A stretch of 64,000 nucleotides of DNA from Desulfobulbaceae bacterium (GTDB lineage: Bacteria > Desulfobacterota > Desulfobulbia > Desulfobulbales > Desulfocapsaceae), in assembly GCA_003249645.1 (NCBI GenBank), contig QKIH01000007.1, positions 1 through 64,000 on the forward strand, in the 5' to 3' direction. Of this stretch, positions 61,181 to 64,000 are shown one piece after another; the first letter of the stretch is position 1; each line of letters opens with the position of its first letter. Below the pieces are notes generated by a model. The model searched no databases. It was not told the DNA's origin and saw only the letters and a list, made by a program, of their open reading frames with translations. The position numbers and the translations under genes were made by a program.

Positions 61181-61810
61181 ATGAATTTTAATATTGCAGA
61201 TCTTGTTATTCAAATCCCGGTTCTTTTACTGGCACTCACCGCTCACGAATTCGCCCATGGCTATGTAGCTTACCGACTCGGTGACCCGACCGCAAAATCT
61301 CTCGGTCGGCTCACCATGAACCCGCTGAAACACCTTGACCCTCTTGGAACGCTGGCCTTTATTTTCATCAAGTTCGGATGGGCCAAACCGGTACCGGTTG
61401 ACCCGAGATATTTTCGCAACCCCAGACAGGATATGCTTTATGTTGCCCTTGCCGGACCGGCAACAAACCTCGCACTGGCAATAATCTGCGCTATTCTGGT
61501 AAAATTGATTCTCTTTATTGAACCGTCTCTACCACACAATCTGGTAACAACCATTGTCTATCCGTTCAAGATCTGTCTGGTCTACAGCGTCTGGATCAAC
61601 GTTCTGCTCTGTATTTTTAATTTCCTGCCTATTCCACCGCTCGACGGCAGCAGGATTCTGATGGGCCTGCTGCCTCACAATATGGCTGCTCAGTATGCTC
61701 AATTAGAACGATACAGTTTTGTTATTATCCTGATTCTCTTATTTACCGGTATCATTTCAAAAATCATCATGCCGATCATAAAAACCATTACATACTTTCT
61801 GCTCGGTTGA
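61181..61810 (+). CDS. Site-2 protease family metallopeptidase (M50, small form)
   Basis: 209 residues, five or so membrane helices. HEFAH at about 23-27 is the zinc motif, with NPLKHLDPLGT, and PIPPLDGSRIL near 155-165 as the third ligand region. It cleaves membrane proteins within the bilayer. No PDZ domain. It lies 71 bases after the nucleotidyltransferase gene and is followed by a strong terminator. Confidence 0.92.
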   Translation: MNFNIADLVIQIPVLLLALTAHEFAHGYVAYRLGDPTAKSLGRLTMNPLKHLDPLGTLAFIFIKFGWAKPVPVDPRYFRNPRQDMLYVALAGPATNLALAIICAILVKLILFIEPSLPHNLVTTIVYPFKICLVYSVWINVLLCIFNFLPIPPLDGSRILMGLLPHNMAAQYAQLERYSFVIILILLFTGIISKIIMPIIKTITYFLLG

Positions 61811-61836
61811 TTGAATCCTCAAAAAAGCAAAAAAAA

Positions 61837-61871
61837 AATCCCGTCACCTGAAAAGGTGGCGGGATTTTTTT
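61837..61871. terminator. Bidirectional terminator between the M50 and FadL genes
   Basis: 13-bp stem (AATCCCGTCACCT / AGGTGGCGGGATT, one G-T pair) with GAAA loop, A run before and T run after; suits both the protease gene and the leftward FadL gene. Confidence 0.92.
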
Positions 61872-61892
61872 ATTCAACCGATTACCAGTAGG

Positions 61893-63104
61893 TTAGAAGC
61901 TATACTGTACACCTGCACTCAGCAAAAATGCACTAGAGTTAGAAAACTCACCGTTAAGGGTGCCGTTATTCACGTCACGATCTTCCTTATAGTCATACAG
62001 TGCACTCACACCAACTTCCAGATTCTCTGCAACCTCCATCCGCGCACCGACTGAGAAGAGGTATGCGTCTGAGTCAGGAAGAATAAAGTCAAGAGAGCTG
62101 TCCGAGATAGGATTCTCATCGTAGGCAAAACCGCAGAGCAGATCCAGTTTCTCGTTCATGGCGTAAGTCAAACCGATACGATACGCATTGGAGTCATCCC
62201 AGCTTTTCTGACGCGGAAAGCTGAAAACACCGCCCCAGAATGCATCTGCCTGGTCAAAGCTTACGTCCATCGAATCGTATTCAGACCAGAAGGTTCTGTC
62301 CCAGGTAAGTTCCACAGTCAACTTGTCGAAAGTGTATGCACCGGAAACAGCAAGAACTGCAGGAGCAGGAAACGAATCGGATTCCATTCCTGTATTCATT
62401 GCCACCGCACCGTTTCCTGCCATTACGTACCCGTCACCATCCAGACTGATATCAATATTCGATCTGTAGGTTACCGAGATATTGGACTCTTCGGTTGGCT
62501 TGATGGAAAGAGCAGCATTCCATCCCCAGTCGATCGAGTCTGCATCAAGAGAGATATAGGCATCCGGCGCGGCATTCATAACAGCTTCAGCCTTGCTGTA
62601 AAGCATGCGGACGCCCGCGGCAACGGAGACCATATCACTGATCTTGTATGAAACGGTAGGGTTGATATCAAAGGTCTCCAGCTCAAACTTCTCGGCAAAC
62701 TTTTGCGGAAAAGCATCATGCCATCTCTTGGCAAGACCGTAAGGAGTGGTAACGGAAAAACCGAAGCGAAGTCCACTGTAATCAGGCGATACAGCAAAAA
62801 TGGTCGGAAGAAGAAAATTTTCACTTTCAGAAGTACCGTCCATATACGGAGAACGGTTGTCTTCATAATCCACAGCTGTAAGGTGGATGTAGGTAAGATC
62901 GCCCTCTACCATCCATTTATTCTCAAGCCATGACATGTTCGCAGGGTTGAAATAGGTGGTATCGGCGTTGGTCGCAGAAGCGATGTTCGCTCCGGCCTTA
63001 CCGGTTGAATCAATGGACTGCTCCGGAATACGATAACCGGAACCGTAAGCAGTGCCGGCCACAAACAGGCCTGCCAGTGCAGCAGCAGAAATAATTTTTT
63101 TCAT
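61893..63104 (-). CDS. FadL/OmpP1-type outer-membrane transporter
   Basis: 403 residues: signal peptide (MKKIISAAALAGLFVAGTAYG), then the family start SGYRIPEQSIDSTGKAGA and YFNPANMSW, beta strands to a terminal VQYSF. The family takes hydrophobic compounds such as long-chain fatty acids across the outer membrane. The acyl-CoA synthetase gene lies directly upstream on the same strand, which supports a fatty acid role. Confidence 0.92.
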   Translation of the reverse strand: MKKIISAAALAGLFVAGTAYGSGYRIPEQSIDSTGKAGANIASATNADTTYFNPANMSWLENKWMVEGDLTYIHLTAVDYEDNRSPYMDGTSESENFLLPTIFAVSPDYSGLRFGFSVTTPYGLAKRWHDAFPQKFAEKFELETFDINPTVSYKISDMVSVAAGVRMLYSKAEAVMNAAPDAYISLDADSIDWGWNAALSIKPTEESNISVTYRSNIDISLDGDGYVMAGNGAVAMNTGMESDSFPAPAVLAVSGAYTFDKLTVELTWDRTFWSEYDSMDVSFDQADAFWGGVFSFPRQKSWDDSNAYRIGLTYAMNEKLDLLCGFAYDENPISDSSLDFILPDSDAYLFSVGARMEVAENLEVGVSALYDYKEDRDVNNGTLNGEFSNSSAFLLSAGVQYSF

Positions 63105-63206
63105 TATTCTCCCCTCAGAAAATAAAGTAATACGCTCTCAACGCATTACCAGAAGTTGAAGACCGAAACCGCTATTCCCATTGACGGTCAGGGTCGTCAG
63201 GTTAGG

Positions 63207-64000
63207 CTACCCGATCATTGCGTGACCTACGTAGAGGTATCGCTTAATTTTGTGAGTAGCAGTTTTAATGAAAGGTTCCCGCCTTTCATATATTTTATTT
63301 ATCCTTGAAGCTGTTGAAAGCTGCTCATTGAGACTCTTTCGCATATCTTCAAGCATTGTTTCAAGAATCTGACAACGTTCGGTCCTGGTTCTTCCCTCAG
63401 TGAGTTCATCAATCACCTCATAGTCAGGATAAATCCAGGCATCCAGCCGACCGTTGTTTTCAAGAACCAGACTCTCAACCACCCAGGTCTGGGTGTTGAG
63501 TTTATGTTCAATGGCCTCAGGATACACATTCTCACCGTTAGCCATGACGATCACATTCTTCAGACGTCCTTTGATGTGCAGATTGCCCTTCTCATCGAGC
63601 ATGCCCAGATCACCGGTTGCCAGCCAGCCATCGGCAGTCAGTGCCTCGGCAGTTGCTTCGGCATCATCATGATATCCGCTCATAATATTCGGCCCGCAGG
63701 CAAAGATTTCACCAACCCCGGTTTCAGGATCCTGCGATTCGATGCGAATCTGCACACCCGGCAGCGGCTTGCCGGTTGAGCCCACAACTATAGATTTATC
63801 GCCGGCAGGTCCTCCTGCCAAGAGAGGCGAAGACTCGGTCATACCATACCCTACCAGGTAGGGAAATTCAGCATCATGAAGAAACTTTTCAACTTCAGGA
63901 TTCAGTGCTGCCCCACCAATACCCATCAGTTTGAGATTGCCGCCGAAAAACTCTTTCAGTTTCTGCCCGCTCTTTTTGTAGATAAACCTGCGCCCAATTC
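63207..64000 (-). CDS. AMP-binding long-chain acyl-CoA synthetase, C-terminal part (partial)
   Basis: The frame is open to the right edge of the window, so the N-terminal part is missing; about 264 residues are seen. GIGGAALNPEVEKFL, GYGMTESSPLLAGG and the adenylation core motifs DGWLATGDLG and KGRLKNVIVMANGENVYP identify an ANL-superfamily ligase of long-chain acyl type. It would activate fatty acids to acyl-CoA in the cytosol, with the adjacent FadL-type porin supplying them. Confidence 0.9.
   Translation of the reverse strand, partial: IGRRFIYKKSGQKLKEFFGGNLKLMGIGGAALNPEVEKFLHDAEFPYLVGYGMTESSPLLAGGPAGDKSIVVGSTGKPLPGVQIRIESQDPETGVGEIFACGPNIMSGYHDDAEATAEALTADGWLATGDLGMLDEKGNLHIKGRLKNVIVMANGENVYPEAIEHKLNTQTWVVESLVLENNGRLDAWIYPDYEVIDELTEGRTRTERCQILETMLEDMRKSLNEQLSTASRINKIYERREPFIKTATHKIKRYLYVGHAMIG

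Overview
The window looks like chromosome of an anaerobic, diderm sulfur-cycle bacterium of the Desulfobacterota, most likely near the Desulfobulbales. This is an inference from gene content: a membrane formate dehydrogenase with its FdhE maturation factor, a selenocysteine gene, a DHH-CBS-nucleotidyltransferase fusion, MJ0042-type and two-CW cysteine-rich small proteins, FadL and porin outer-membrane barrels, and AlgI/AlgJ-type polysaccharide acetylation. I saw no rRNA, tRNA, CRISPR array, insertion sequence or prophage. No gene-free stretch exceeds about 260 bases.

Layout. 1-4.07 kb: the end of a formate dehydrogenase locus (beta and gamma subunits; the catalytic subunit lies upstream of the window), then a DsbA-like thiol oxidoreductase split by an in-frame UGA that is best read as selenocysteine, a di-haem peroxidase and fdhE. 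4.1-13.2 kb: housekeeping genes (stand-alone AICAR transformylase, a shortened GlmU-type uridylyltransferase, dgkA, a YibQ-type deacetylase, a polyprenyl synthase, dinG) and a REC-GAF histidine kinase. 13.2-17.1 kb: porin, FG-GAP repeat protein and a small outer-membrane barrel. 17.1-23.3 kb (minus strand): a polysaccharide O-acetylation operon with an AlgI-type MBOAT, two SGNH AlgJ/AlgX-like proteins and a propeller/LamG-like protein. 23.5-28.5 kb (plus strand, divergent): three glycosyltransferases, a histidine phosphatase and a NodB-like deacetylase.

28.6-43.8 kb is the most unusual part. Ten head-to-tail genes, with no gap above 22 bases, sit behind a good sigma-70 type promoter. They encode a short FtsX permease, a LolD/MacB-like ATPase, a roughly 1600-residue fusion of a degenerate M28 peptidase with an FtsX permease, two large OPT-like membrane proteins (the first resembling DUF6785), an ABC exporter whose nucleotide-binding domain carries an insertion of about 270 residues, a cyclic-nucleotide-binding-fold protein, two unrecognised proteins and a PqqD-like protein. 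I know of no described system with this composition. It may be an envelope transport machine, possibly linked to the neighbouring polysaccharide genes.

43.8-64 kb: mostly housekeeping. It holds a zinc-ribbon protein, a divergent family-4 uracil-DNA glycosylase, an HTH/two-CW regulator, FmdB, FtsB, DUF523, TatC, SerS, an MscS-type channel, a hybrid histidine kinase, Ddl, a GlcD-type oxidase, ribosomal protein S21, a Xer recombinase, the CCA/DHH/CBS fusion, a site-2 protease, a FadL-type porin and the 3' part of an acyl-CoA synthetase gene that runs off the end.
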